This document shows, one piece after another, positions 48,398 through 59,791 of a stretch of 64,000 nt of DNA. The notes beneath the pieces are model-generated. The model had not been told where the DNA came from. It made no database searches and saw only the letters and a program-made list of their open reading frames with translations. This DNA comes from Halictus rubicundus. Its lineage: Eukaryota > Arthropoda > Insecta > Hymenoptera > Halictidae. Position numbers and translations under genes: made by a program. Numbering within the stretch: position 1 is the stretch's first letter; every line of letters begins with the position of its first letter. Where the stretch lies: positions 16,285,943 through 16,349,942 of the forward strand of contig NC_135150.1 of assembly GCF_050948215.1 (NCBI RefSeq), written 5' to 3'.

Positions 48398-48724
48398 TTA
48401 ACCAGTTAGCTGTTTTCGACGAGTATACTCGTCACGAAGAAATGGCAACATTTTGTGCTATGACGAGTATACTCGTCATGCGTGAAAAGTGGTTACAATT
48501 TGCAGCTTAAATTGCAAGTTTAGTGAAAACTAAAATATAGGTGTTCGTAAACTTCAATCATCAAGATGTATTGTAAACATCAAGATATATTCCATATTAC
48601 TTAATTCCACATTATAACAGCCACACATACTCTGTGTTTGACGAGCATACCCGTCGTCATTTAATTTTTGTGACGCACTTTAGGTACACATTTTTCAAAG
48701 AGGTCGCAACAGCTAACTGGCTAA
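48398..48724. mobile_element. TTAA-type MITE with repeated GACGAGTATACTCGTC palindromes
   Basis: Left TTAACCAGTTAGCTGTTTTC, right complement TTAGCCAGTTAGCTGTTGCG. The perfect 16-bp palindrome GACGAGTATACTCGTC appears twice (about 48418 and 48462) and in a degraded form 'gacgagcatacccgtc' near the other end (about 48640). Confidence 0.75.
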
Positions 48725-48853
48725 AAGTGGTCTATAGTGAAAGGTTAGGTGCACGTGTACCGGATTGATTCTCAATTATATCTGACGAAAACGAAGTCAC
48801 CACTGCGAATTCGTTATTCTGGATTTTCTATTTCGAGATGTAGCATTATTCTA

Positions 48854-49078
48854 TTGGGTTGGAACGGAAGTTCCTAGCGTTTTGAAATTAAAATTCACAG
48901 ATGAAATTAAAATATTTATTCATAGATTTATTCAATAACATATTTTCCATTCTGTTCTATTACTCTTTGCCATTTGTGAGGTAACTTATCATGTCATTGA
49001 ATAAACCTATGAATAAATATCTTAATTTTATCTTTGAATTTTAATTTAAGAACGCTTTGAACTTTCGTTCCAACCCTT
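48854..49078 (-). mobile_element. Mariner deletion derivative with transposase C-terminal tail
   Basis: Ends TTGGGTTGGAACGGAAGTTC and complement AAGGGTTGGAACGAAAGTTC. The minus strand reads KLPHKWQRVIEQNGKYVIE then stop, the classic mariner transposase C-terminus. Everything upstream is replaced by a mirrored copy of the 3' terminal region, producing a 225-bp inverted structure. Confidence 0.85.
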
Positions 49079-49289
49079 GATTGATACCACGAATGTTGGT
49101 CCAGGTTGTACAGAGATAAATTCGCTAGCTCTTTAGTCTTGCTATGAATTGGTAATAATGGGTCTACTGTGTGGAGCGTACCCTTAAATCAGAGATAGCT
49201 GATCCCATCGAGCACCGCAGTCGAAGTCAAAACGCTTTTTAGAAAGTCAGCGCCAGCGATGGGGATGCTCTCCCACGGAGAGACACCAG

Positions 49290-49370
49290 TTGGTAGTCTC
49301 CTCGATGGTCCCGCTCTCTCCTCATCCCCCTAACGACCAGCCTACCACGCCGGACCAGACCGAGGCACTA
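49290..49370 (+). pseudogene. Possible fourth, partial relic of the Shab C-terminal exon
   Basis: The stretch 'gtcccgctctctcctcatcc' then 'ccctaacgaccagcctacca' and 'cgccggaccagaccgagg' resembles the second half of the 39.8-kb copy (VPPNER...PTTPDRP). Its first half is not recognisable. Lies about 310 bp upstream of the canonical exon. Confidence 0.3.
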
Positions 49371-49437
49371 TTCCCATTACTCGTACTCTCGCCACCCTGT
49401 CACCAATACTACCGCTCATCGAACCATCGCTGCATGC

Positions 49438-49442
49438 GTCTG

Positions 49443-49477
<35 letters not shown>

Positions 49478-49550
49478 CTCTATCTCTCTATCTATCTACC
49501 TCCTCTGTCTATCTCTTTGTCTATCTATCTGTCTCTATTTCTCTCCGTCT
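49438..49550 (+). repeat. (TATC)n-rich tetranucleotide repeat
   Basis: Tract of TATCTATC with CTCTA and TCTGTC interruptions, ending about 130 bp before the canonical C-terminal exon. Confidence 0.9.
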
Positions 49551-49680
49551 CCATTGGAGTTACACCGTTCGACACATCGAGCGCGGAACTTCGAAGCGAG
49601 TCATCGTGAATCCCTTGCGTCACGGTTGACGGTGCCAGGCGATTCTAAAAGTGAGAACCGGACGGGCAAACTGTTTCCAG

Positions 49681-49985
49681 GTCACAATATGTCAGGGGTG
49701 GATGGTAACAGCACCGAGGGGGAGTCCGTGTGCGGCCGGGCCCCAGCGCAAACCGGGCCCGGCTGTTATCGTAACTATGAGCATTACAGTGTCTCGCGGC
49801 ATCGTCGCAGCGCCTCATCCTGCTTCCCGAATCTGCCTAACGAGCTGCCGCCGAACACCCCGGACAGCCCTAATCGCCGTCTACTGGACTTCGCGCAGAG
49901 CGTGCCCGGCACCCAGAACGACGACTACTTCCAAGACGAGGTGCCGGCCCAGCACGTCGTCAACCAAGGCAATACCACACCTAGC
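49681..49985 (+). CDS. Shab: Shab coding exon 3: start of cytoplasmic C-terminus
   Basis: Acceptor CTGTTTCCAG; phase 1 matches exon 2, restoring VDTGHNMSGVDGNSTEGESV. Fly Shab has TGHNLSQTDGNSTEGES at this junction, confirming identity. Continues GRAPAQTGPGCYRNYEHYSV, then a Pro/Asn-rich linker NELPPNTPDSPNRRLLDFAQ and ends VVNQGNTTPS before donor GTAAGT (phase 0). If the intron were retained, the frame would run to TAA at 50284-50286 region. The rest of the long, divergent C-terminus is not identified before the window end, so the following intron exceeds 14 kb. Confidence 0.93.
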
Positions 49986-50246
49986 GTAAGTCTCGCCGTC
50001 AGATCTATCTACCAACACTTTGTTTCCATCTGTATTGTATTGTCTCCGGTGATAACACCACCCGGTACACTCGAACATCCTCTTCCTCGACAACCTCTCG
50101 TTGTTATCTCTTCACCCCACCGAACCCCCCCCCTCTCTGTTATCGGCACCTTTCGAGCTGCGAAGTTTGTGTACGTTTTGCTGGGTGACCACCTATCCCG
50201 GTCAGCGAATGATAATGGTACCATTCGATTTGTCATGAGAACACCC

Positions 50247-50504
50247 TTAAGTGGACGGGAAGTGTGGCGGGATTGGTTCAGATAATGCAGTAGCAGGCGA
50301 CGTGGCTTTTGGTTGGTCTTTGTCTGTTGATGGTACTTTGTTCATGGAAGCAATTGGTAAATTCTGCCCTACGGAAATGGTAACTTTGGGATTATTTGGA
50401 TTTTCTGTGGTTTTTGTTGTAACCGGTGTTTGAGTAAGGACGTTTGTTCCATTAATTAGCATTTTCATAGTAATTGTCAAATATGAAGTTGGTCATCTGT
50501 TTAG
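50247..50504 (-). pseudogene. Antisense open segment, possible retrocopy fragment
   Basis: The minus strand is open for about 85 codons, including MLINGTNVLTQTPVTTKTTE, NPNNPKVTISVGQNLPIASM and a tail ending PIPPHFPST before TAA. The Thr/Pro/Asn-rich composition looks like part of a host regulatory protein, and the block is more protein-like than its surroundings. No start context, splice sites or family recognised; it could equally be a chance ORF. Confidence 0.25.
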
Positions 50505-51519
50505 TATATTGTTACCCTTTTTAAATTAAATAAAAATAATTTCGATGGTAGTATGCAGAAGGATTAAAAAAGTAATCGCTCTGATCAATTTTAGCTTTTC
50601 AGTTTTGGATTTGTAGATTCGATTATGTACGTGTACCATAGTCAAAGTACCATTTTCATGAAGTACAATTCGGTAGTTATAAAATATATCAGCAATACAA
50701 AATTAAATTTGACGTAATTCAGGGTTTGAAGGGTTGACGGTTCAAGAAATAAATTTTTTCGCCTTAAAGATATTAATAAGTATAGGAATCTTACAGTGAA
50801 ACTAAAATATTTATAGTTTGAGAGAAATATCCTTATGTATCTCTAAGTCATTTCTATTCATTCCTATGAATTAAAAATTGTTTGTAGACAGAGTGCAGTC
50901 AAAAGTTTGTTACAATTATGCGCGAAGCAATTCCTCCCGTAAAAATGAACGAAATGTATAGAACAGGATCTTTTCACCCAAAACTTGTTTTCCAAGAACA
51001 CGGATTCGTGTTGGAAAATTGATCCGACACGCGTGTGATGGATTTGAATGAGAATTGGTTAACATGTCTGCGCACGCTCCATGAATTTTCAAATGCGACT
51101 TCCTCGAAGACTAAGTTTCGGATGGAAAAATTTTTCTCTACATTTTTCATTCGTTTTTCTATAGGGAATCGTATAACGGCCGTTTGTGTCATATTTTTGA
51201 TTGCATTTTGCAGTTTTGATGAACTTTATCTAAATTTTGTGGGAAAAGAATCACCGCCAGTGTTCAGGGAAGGATCACCTGCTTCGCGGTTGTTTGACCC
51301 ATCCCGCCACATAAAGACATTCTATAGAAATCGTTGCACGATTTTAGGGCCAACGCGTCTTCCTAAGAGACGACACGGCCCTTTTTGGTATCCGCACGTG
51401 GCTATTAGAGGCAATACCACCAGAACACTATTGCGGTCGCATTGGATGCAAACTAGTAGTAACGCCTGACTGTGGTCAGGCCTGACGGAAACGTGTCCCG
51501 CATTCGAAACTTTCGATCA

Positions 51520-51681
51520 CTGGACTGCAGATATTCGTATCAACTCTCGCTCATTCCAATTCCCCTATCATCTCATTTATCCATAACAGTTAATAGAATC
51601 GATCAATCCTTATTCAGCCCTCTATATGTATATAAAATTGTCTGCAAACAATTAGATTTGCACGAATACTCGCAGTCTAGC
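51520..51681. mobile_element. MITE, ACTGCGGAT family, variant
   Basis: Left 'tggactgcagatattcgta', right complement 'tagactgcgagtattcgtg'. Here the terminal repeat has the ATATTCGT extension rather than TTTATGC. 162 bp. Confidence 0.65.
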
Positions 51682-52542
51682 GGTTACCCTATTTTTTCAT
51701 TTTTGTTATATTATTTATTGTATATATTTTATTCTTTTAATAAGGTGTCACTGAACCGGTAGTTCAACTCGAGAGGGGTGCAATAAATATGTCGAAAATG
51801 TATTTTCATCTTTCCAAAAAATTTCAGTCTTTATCTTAACAGATCAACCAGAAAAAGAATTTGTGTTTTACATTTTTTATTTATTTGTTCGTTTACAATT
51901 ACTCCTTCTCAGTTGCACTACTACTTAAAAATTAAACTTTGCCATGCCTGTGACCACAGTATTCACAGAATAATTCTTTCAAAATTGTTTTCAAAATTAT
52001 CCACTGTGACTCACCTATCTGTTCACATATTCGTCAAACGATAATCAACTTTATGAACTCTTCTAATTTTTTTATTTTTATCCTTGTTCTGACTGACTGT
52101 TGTTTTACATTGATTTTAATTTGACATACTTTCTCTGGAAAGAGATAGATCGGTCATTTCTTCCAGTAATAAATAACAATGGAATAAAACTGTGTGCTGG
52201 AACCGAATAGCTTTCTGTGAACAGATTTGTGAGCCGGCGTATTTGTTCGATCAATATTTATTTGATTTATTTGTAACTCCGAGCGTTCTATATTTTTCTG
52301 TCGAATTGATAACAGTGCTTTGTATTTGATGGACCGTCTGTGCATCCAATGCCATCGTCTCTGTATGGTGTCGATGTGAACGTGTTGATGTCGAATAGCC
52401 TCGGTTTTGTTTCTACACCGGCGTGTCGTTGTGGGAGTCAACTTGTGATGATGACTCGAATCATGCAGAATGACACGATGTACCCAAGCACGCCTAGTGT
52501 GTACAGTGTTACGTTTCTTTCTGATCCCTTTTGGTTGTCGTT

Positions 52543-52691
52543 GGGCTGCGGATCTTTATGCAAAACTCCAGTTTCCTTCCCTGGAAATTTCCTCGCGTTG
52601 AAAATAGAAAATAGAAATTTCATCATTGTCAATATTTCTCGTAAATAGATTTTGCTTCCCAGACAATACAAACGCCTAAAATCCGCAGTCC
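52543..52691. mobile_element. MITE, ACTGCGGAT family
   Basis: Left 'gggctgcggatctttatgca', right 'aacgcctaaaatccgcagtc'. 149 bp. Confidence 0.7.
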
Positions 52692-55600
52692 ATTTGTTAT
52701 ACAGAAGGAAAGCACGTCGAACATATCTTTACATCTCTTTATAGTCACCAAAATTCCAACGAATTCGCAACGATACGAAAATTATATCGCAGCTGCGGTT
52801 TTCGTTCTGTTCGACTTTTAATTCCCGTTCAAATTTGTTTTCGTTGAAAGTTTAATCGATTCCGAACGGCGCGAACGATTTCAAAATGGCGGACCTGTGA
52901 TCGAGCAAAATGGAATAAAATTGAAAATAAAAGTATCAAGTTAATGTTCGCAGGGTAATTTTTAGGAATATAGAGACCGAAAGTGAATTTAGATGAGAAC
53001 GGGGAATAAGGAACTTTGAAATCGACATTTTGGGAACTATTCTGCGAACCGCGGACTCCTTCGTCGTCCAAGATGGCGTTTCAATTGCAAAAGTTCTCGG
53101 GTTCGAGTGAAAAAGTGGAATAAATCACGGGTCCTGGCAATTGTGGAAGCAAGAATAGATTTGATCGGCGTGCAACTTCTTGTCCGTGTGTGCCTGCTTG
53201 TTTTTGTCGGTATACTAATGATCGATCGAGTGGTATCTCGTGGTGTTGTTCGCGATTTTTCTCCGGATCAGCCAGATGGTTGCCAGCGTCCCAGAATCTT
53301 CGATCTGGCACAAGCGCGGAATCAGTAAATATTTCTCAGGACCGTACTTCTTTGTTTCTTTCTTTTTTTTTTCGCTTCGAAATCTCGCGACCGTTTCCGC
53401 TCTTTCTTGCGGCAATCTCTTTGGTTCCATTCCCATTTCTTTCTATCGATTTCACTGTGAAAATATTTACTCGATATAACGAAGTACCGAGGTTATACGA
53501 TCTGTGCAGAAATACACGGAGCTGGGTGGAATACGAAAAAGTATTGTCAATTATTATTATAGTTAAAAAAATACGTTTTATTATACTTAGTGTTTACTTT
53601 TTATGCTTTCCTTGCGTCAGTCGTCGATGAAAATGAAAATTATAAGAAAAGACGATCTCAGAAATGGGTGTTTTAAAGATAATCTAATCTAATTAATAGA
53701 ATTAAACTAAATTATAAACTTCTGGATTCATGATATTATCTGATTTATTTTCAATTTCCTTAAATTAGGGACATCTGCAGTTTGATCATTAATTTTTATA
53801 CTAACCAAGATGTCAAATTGAAAATAATACGCAAGGTTTTAAAAGGAGAATTGATTAACAGTTTGAACGTAAACGATTTCGGGAACGATTATATTGTCTG
53901 GTTAAGTATGCTTTCGACGAATTTCTGCAAGAGACGATGCACACCTTGCTCCGTACAAATGCATACAGATCAACCGGAATGGTTTCTCCAGTGCAACACG
54001 AAATTCTCTTTGGTACTAGTGCATCTGTACCTAACAGTGCTAAGCTATGCTACTATGCGCAACAGTTCAATAATGAATAGAATATAAATCATTGAGAAGG
54101 AACAATCCAACAATTTTTATGGCTGTCTTGTTGTAGGAAATAGGTTACGCGTGTCTAGTTAACTTTTCCCAAGAATTGTCGAAAGAGGCGAGCGCTATAG
54201 GGTACAGATGCGCACGAATAAATGTTTGCGCAACGTTTCGACCTCGTGTTCACTTGGTCGCGAGTTTCTTTTCTTTTAAACGAGTCTCAGCCGCGTTCAA
54301 TCGAGCATCTACGTCAGCGATGGGCAGACGGTAGGGGCCCCTCAAACGCCTGCTTCCCCCACCAACCTCTTTTTCTCGCGTCCTCGTTGGCCCACGGTAA
54401 CGGCGCTTACTGGAAGGGGGATAGTGGGCGCTATGGTGGGGACGGTCTTGTCTCGATCGAGACAAAAATGCCCATCCTTGATCCACATGATCGTTATCGA
54501 TCGCTATACACGCGATTCAGTTTCTCGTCCACGTGCGAACGATCCGCGGAGCCCGACAGAACAACATTAACACGTTCTGTGGCACGAGAACGCGAATTCC
54601 CTTCCGGCAACGTATTAAACATTGTAAAATGTTGCGCTTCATGGACGAAAATTCTTCTTTGATTTATTTCGATCAATCTACCTTGGGAAAACTTGGATCA
54701 GTGATCCACGTGCTACCGAACGTGTTGACTAACTCCCATCGTAGACTTACTCTCTTTACTTGCTGTTCGATCTCTTCAGGATCAGGTATTTCACTCAACG
54801 ACTTCAAGTTGCACGTAAATTATCAGGTTGTCCCCAATCGAAATTATTGGACGACGAGTAATGCGAGTTTTCTTTCGTATTTTTGAAAGGTGATATACAG
54901 AAAGATAAATCGCAAATATTGGTCTTTTGTATAAAGAAATTATTATAGAAAATCAGGGAGAATACATAGAATACTAGATGCGATTATGTTTTTATATTTC
55001 ACTTTATTCAAAATGTCAGGGGACATTGCATTACTTCTAGCATGATCCATTACCTCAGAAAGTCATTTCATTATTACATTAGAAAATCTTTCGAATCTTA
55101 GATCTTTGTCGAAATATTTTTCGAACATCCATCGCTGCATAAAAAAATGTTAATAAATGTTACCGATTGTGAGAAAATCATTTTATATCATACAGTATAT
55201 GATACTGCATTGCATACTACATTTTAATTAAAATTGAATCAATTTCATTAAAAAAAAATTACAATATTTATTGTATAAGGACAAATCATGATTTTAAATA
55301 TAATTTAGTTAAATATTAGACACCATTGACGTCAGATATAAGATGCAGTGATTGCTGAAGATGGACTCCATTTAACATTATACAATGATACGTTATAATT
55401 TACTTAACTCAGCATTATAATTTGCTGGAATTCATGTTGAACATTTTGTTAGGTGTCTGCGATCTCCGTAAAATATTTCGATAAAGTTTTAAGATATTTG
55501 AAAACCTTTTGAACCACAATTTTTTACTAGATAATTGACGGGCAACTGAAGTCAACTAGCCTTGTACCTTCTCAACAGTCGCATACTTTTATTGGTCGAG

Positions 55601-55955
55601 TCTCTCTCCCGACCCATCGAGCCCGTTTCGACTAATCAGAGTCTGAAATGCGGCGACATCTCTGTTTCTCTGTTCCCCACAAATCCAGTGAACTATAGAA
55701 AAGTGTTGAGTGTTGAGGCAGCGTGTCGTCCAAATGCTTTTTCGTCGGCGAATGCGTCGTCTCGTCCGGTTTGACAAGAACAACGACAATGTCTCTCTCC
55801 CTTCGCACGTTACTGCGGTCCTGGAATGCCCGCTTCTGAAAGACTTGTGAGAACGTGTACCGTCTATCTGTTTTGTTTTTTTTTTTCCGTTTTCCTGTCA
55901 GTGACACACCAGGCACAGAAAACTCCACCGACGATCGGGAATCCTCGCGGACCGC

Positions 55956-56398
55956 TTAAGGGGGCCGGCAGGGTTTGAAATTCATATACGTATGCATGGG
56001 TCAAAACCTTTTCAAACTATCGCTTCAATATTGCAATGACCAGTTTAGAAGTGGTCAATTGTGTTTCCTAAAAGTCCAATTTATGTCTGTATAGAGCCCA
56101 AATTGCGAATCTCTACCTCATCGTGGAGTAATTTGTAATATTCGGCAGAAAATTCGAATTCTGAAGCAAGTATGACGTCACAAGATGGCTGCCGCTGAGA
56201 GATTCTCTTAATTTCGCGAGATTTAGTGTTCGTATCGAAAAATGGGCTCTATACAGACATAGCAAAGACATGTACAAACACGGTGGTATGCATTTTTAAT
56301 TGATTACTTACTTGTTTAAGACGTAAAATGTCTAGAAAAGAAGGCATAGCATAACATAGCGTGACAGTCAAGGCCAAATGCCTGCCGGCCCTCTTAAC
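55956..56398. mobile_element. TTAA-flanked MITE, TTAAGRGGGCCGGCAGG ends
   Basis: Left TTAAGGGGGCCGGCAGG, right complement TTAAGAGGGCCGGCAGG (16 of 17). An inner perfect inverted repeat TATGTCTGTATAGAGCCCA lies about 95-150 bp from the ends. 443 bp, noncoding. Its right TTAA is shared with the next element. Confidence 0.8.
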
Positions 56399-56613
56399 CC
56401 CTCCCCGTGCTATTTACCTCGACGAAATCCGGGCCCAAACAGACCCGAGTGAGGCTCGAGAACAGTCACAATACGAGCCGGAATGTAAATACCTGTGACT
56501 CGTGATGTTTACGTTTGGCAGATTTTCACGCCACGAGTCCTACTCGTGATGTTTACGTTTGTACCAAAATCTTCATCACGGGCCAGACTCGTTAAAATAC
56601 GGGAAGGGGTTAA
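56395..56613. mobile_element. TTAA-flanked MITE, TTAACCCCTYCCCG ends, abutting the previous one
   Basis: Left TTAACCCCTCCCCGTGCTAT, right complement TTAACCCCTTCCCGTATTTT. A 20-bp direct repeat ACTCGTGATGTTTACGTTTG occurs twice (about 56497 and 56544). 219 bp. TTAACCC ends are typical of piggyBac-type elements. Confidence 0.8.
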
Positions 56614-57181
56614 TTCGATTACGACTCGTGCGCGACATCTTGTTAACATATTGTTAAACTACTTCGCATATTAGGTCGTCCCACGAACAATGCGAATTTC
56701 CTTTTGTATCTTTTGGAAGGTGAGTCGCAAACATTACTTTGTTCCAACTGTATGTGGACGAGGATTTTTCGAAATTCGGAAGAACATTTCCCTCGGGGAA
56801 CTAGATTATAAAAGTGAATATAAAATAATGAACATAATGAGTATAATAAAATTATGTGTTCGCAACTTCGAGAGTAGAATCCTGATGTCGTGAAATTGTC
56901 GCCGTTCGTCCTCAAAGAGTTGATAATTATAGAAAATGGGGCAAAAAATATATAACATACTAATGGTTACGAATATTGCCCTTTTATTTTACGTTCGAAA
57001 AGTATGAAAGGAAATTCGCATTACTTATGCTCGACGAATTCCTTGCAACAACAATTCGTCGATGTGAATTTTGCATTTCGTTGGCTGCAATAATGTTACC
57101 CATCTACGTGATCGTTACAGAGTTAAATGAATTAGCAACCACGAACATATTCGAAATGATGACGTAAAACTGGGTCAATTA

Positions 57182-57375
57182 CAGTGAATTCTCGATATAT
57201 GTCAACAACACGGGTCTTGCCAGCGTCTTGTATCGTCCAGGTGACATACCCGACCCGTGTTATGTTTATACTCTTCGGCGTTCGAAGCCCCTCAGGGGGT
57301 ATACCCCGCGGTAGTGGGGATAATTCCGCGACGTTTATCATCCAGACCTTGGCGACATATATAGAGAAACCACTG
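57182..57375. mobile_element. CAGTG-ended TA-type MITE, full copy
   Basis: Left CAGTGAATTCTCGATATATG then 'tc', right complement CAGTGGTTTCTCTATATATG then 'tcgcc'. TA flanks both sides. The interior 'ccccgcggtagtggggat' and 'ttccgcgacgtttatcatcc' are shared with 22263-22379. Confidence 0.85.
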
Positions 57376-57769
57376 TATTCCGAACTTTCACCGTGGCGTA
57401 ACGCAATAAATGAAAGTAGAAAGCGAGGAATTATTGCAGGCTACAACGCTTCGCATTTCACCACTCAATAATACGTACAGACTCATTCCTTCGCATAGGG
57501 TGACCATATGAAAGGCAAAAATCGAAAATCTCCACAAACACAAACTAAAATTCATTCTTATCTCGAGAGTGCATCTAAAAAACAATAACTTCCTATACGA
57601 TAGGTATGGGTGTCAATAACCACGAGAATTTATTGTTCAGACACATGTTTTCGTGGATTGTTCAGATAAATGCTCATATTTAATGTTATTTGACTAAAAA
57701 TGCTAACTAGAAAATGCTTATGCTGTCATAGGAGCTGTTATCCTTTTCAAAAAATAATTCAATTAGTAA

Positions 57770-57978
57770 TTAACACGTTCGCTACTTACCTTCCTGATTA
57801 AAATGTTCCATTAAATTCGACACAACTTGTTTATTAATAGACTGTGGACCTTGGAGAAGGGAAAGATGCTTGAAACAACAAAGTGTATAGAATTAACTGA
57901 ATTATCTGTAAACTGTGTAAAGTACATTTTGAGATTGTGGACGTGACGTATTTGCGACGACGGTAACGAGCGTGTTAA
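57770..57978. mobile_element. TTAA-flanked MITE, TTAACACGYTCC family, copy 2
   Basis: Left TTAACACGTTCGCTACTTAC, right complement TTAACACGCTCGTTACCGTC. TTAA at both ends, 209 bp. Related by ends to 28058-28436. Confidence 0.75.
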
Positions 57979-58777
57979 AAATCGAGAATTAGAGAATTAG
58001 AGGAAATTAAAAAATTATAGAAAAATCGTTGGAAAACGCGGAAATGTCGACGAGTATGGTCGCCCTATTTCACATTGGCGGTAATGATCTGACGGATTTC
58101 ATGTCGGTATGTTACAGGCAATGTCCGACAGCGCGCATTGAACCGCCATCGTTGAACAAAGCCGCCGAAACATTCGTCTCTCTCTCTCTCTCTCACACAC
58201 ACACGAATTAACCTGCTACTGTCGGACCTTGCCGAGTCTCGTGCTCTGTCGCTGTTTCCGTAGAAAGAAAACCGAAAACAAAAAAAAAACAGAAACTCAC
58301 CCGATTCAAAATACCAAAAAAAAAAAAAACAAAAACAAAAAGCGGACTCCATGAAAAACGTCCTTGAAACGGGGCGAGGGTTTGACGTTCTCCGGAAGCG
58401 ACGCCCGGAAGTGGTGCATGCTCGTTGCTAAGAAAGAAAACAAAACGTCCATTTTGAATAAGAAAAAGAGAGTAGAGAAAAAAAGCGAAAATGACCAAAA
58501 AAAAAATGATGTTATACGAAACAAAAAATCTACCGTGAAGAGAATCGCGAGGAAAGTTTCGCCCGTCTTTCCTGGCAACGTCCGACACGATAGAGAAGCC
58601 ATTCCATGATTTCGATAGCGATGGGCAGCCACGGGAAAGGCAACGACAGAGTGAGAACGACGAAAGTGCGTAGAACAGTGACAGACGAACACGTGATGGA
58701 CGATTAGCCGGGATGTGATACCGCGGACTCGCTTGCTGGATGAAATATAGTGAGAACGATCAATGCTAAAGTATTCC

Positions 58778-59289
58778 ATTGTCCGGAAAGTTCGTGCCGA
58801 TTTTTAAGGGAAACTCAAACGCAGTACATTTAAATTTCGATACACATTTATCGAATTATTCTAAGTGCCATTTTGTCCCATAATCTTTCTCCATCTTTCA
58901 CGCAACTTGCGTTTTTCGGCGAGAAACTTTTAAATATGATTTTTTATGTCGACCAAAGAGTTAAAGTTTTTGTCATTATGGGAATTTTGTATTGACCTAA
59001 AGAGATGAAAATCTGAGGGTGTAATGTCTGGATAATAAGGTGAATGGCTCCAACAGCTTTTGGAAGAAAAAAGCATCAAATGCCTATAATTCACTCTGTT
59101 TCCTTCCATATTTAAGAGCGGATAAAACTAACGAAAATTAATGTATCCTAATCAAACTTTTTTCTAAAAATGCCTGAAATATCACCTTTTAGACTATGTA
59201 CACGTACCGTTTGTTTTCAATCATTCTGACATATTCAGACCTATTCTAATGCCACCTACAGAAAAACGGCACGAACTTTCCGGACAATC
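58778..59289 (-). mobile_element. Mariner deletion derivative, copy 2
   Basis: Ends ATTGTCCGGAAAGTTCGTGC on both sides (inverted). The minus strand decodes as the end of a mariner transposase: KSCWSHSPYYPDITPSDFHL then FRSIQNSHNDKNFNSLVDIK, an in-frame stop after NHI, then KFLAEKRKLRERWRKIMGQN. The PD.TPSDFHLF block is the third catalytic Asp motif of the D,D34D family. The first two catalytic motifs are deleted. Confidence 0.88.
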
Positions 59290-59791
59290 CAATATTTCTT
59301 CGTCGTCGGATGATTTGAAGTACGACGAGAACCGTTCGAACTTTCCACGCTCGATAACATTCCTTGCGACAGTTCGTCGCGATCCCCTTTGAACAGGAGA
59401 GCTTTAGGGAATTGCATCGGCTGTGTCAATTAGTAATTAGTATTACTAACTTGCGAAATATCGAAATAACTTGCGAAGACGATAACTTTGCAAACTTATT
59501 TAACAAATAATCGTTTACTATGAACTTACTAGAGCTCACTATATTCCTTCCACCAAGTACCACATACTTCAACGTCGGACCTTGCCGTGCTCGAGCCGAG
59601 AAAAACGTGGATCGCTTGGCTACACTCCGAAAGATACGTTATCACCATAATTACTCTTACGTTCTTTATGCGCTCGTATTTCGGTTCGTTATTCGATTTT
59701 CCATATCGTGCCATGCCGCTTTCCGTTCTATTCTTTCGTGGATGCGTTTTCTGCCAGTTATGTTCGGCTGATATACATATCTTACTTAGAT

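Larger units (their letters stand above)
34184..49680 (+). other. Shab intron before the C-terminal exon (15.5 kb), with duplicated exon copies
   Basis: Opens GTAAGCG and ends CTGTTTCCAG. It contains the alternative or duplicate exon at 39799 and the decayed copies at 44306 and 49290 (listed separately), a 636-bp hairpin element, several MITEs and simple repeats. 35.25-38.8 kb has no recognisable gene or repeat beyond G-rich patches at 35.27-35.65 kb. 41.6-43.7 and 46.3-48.3 kb appear to be plain AT-rich sequence. Confidence 0.85.

Noticed and set aside
51035..51469. Open frame of 144 codons after the C-terminal exon, ending near a GCCTGACTGTGGTCAGGC hairpin
   Set aside because: Considered as the next Shab exon because of an HVAIRGNTT stretch resembling HVVNQGNTT. 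Candidate acceptors are in the wrong phase after 49985 and the rest has no Shab-like sequence.
54313..54450. CAGCGATGGGCAGAC, a hAT-like terminus
   Set aside because: No matching inverted end or target duplication found nearby.
58185..58345. Poly-A, CTCTCT and CACACA runs
   Set aside because: Ordinary low-complexity sequence; not evidence for a retrotransposon tail because no element body precedes it.
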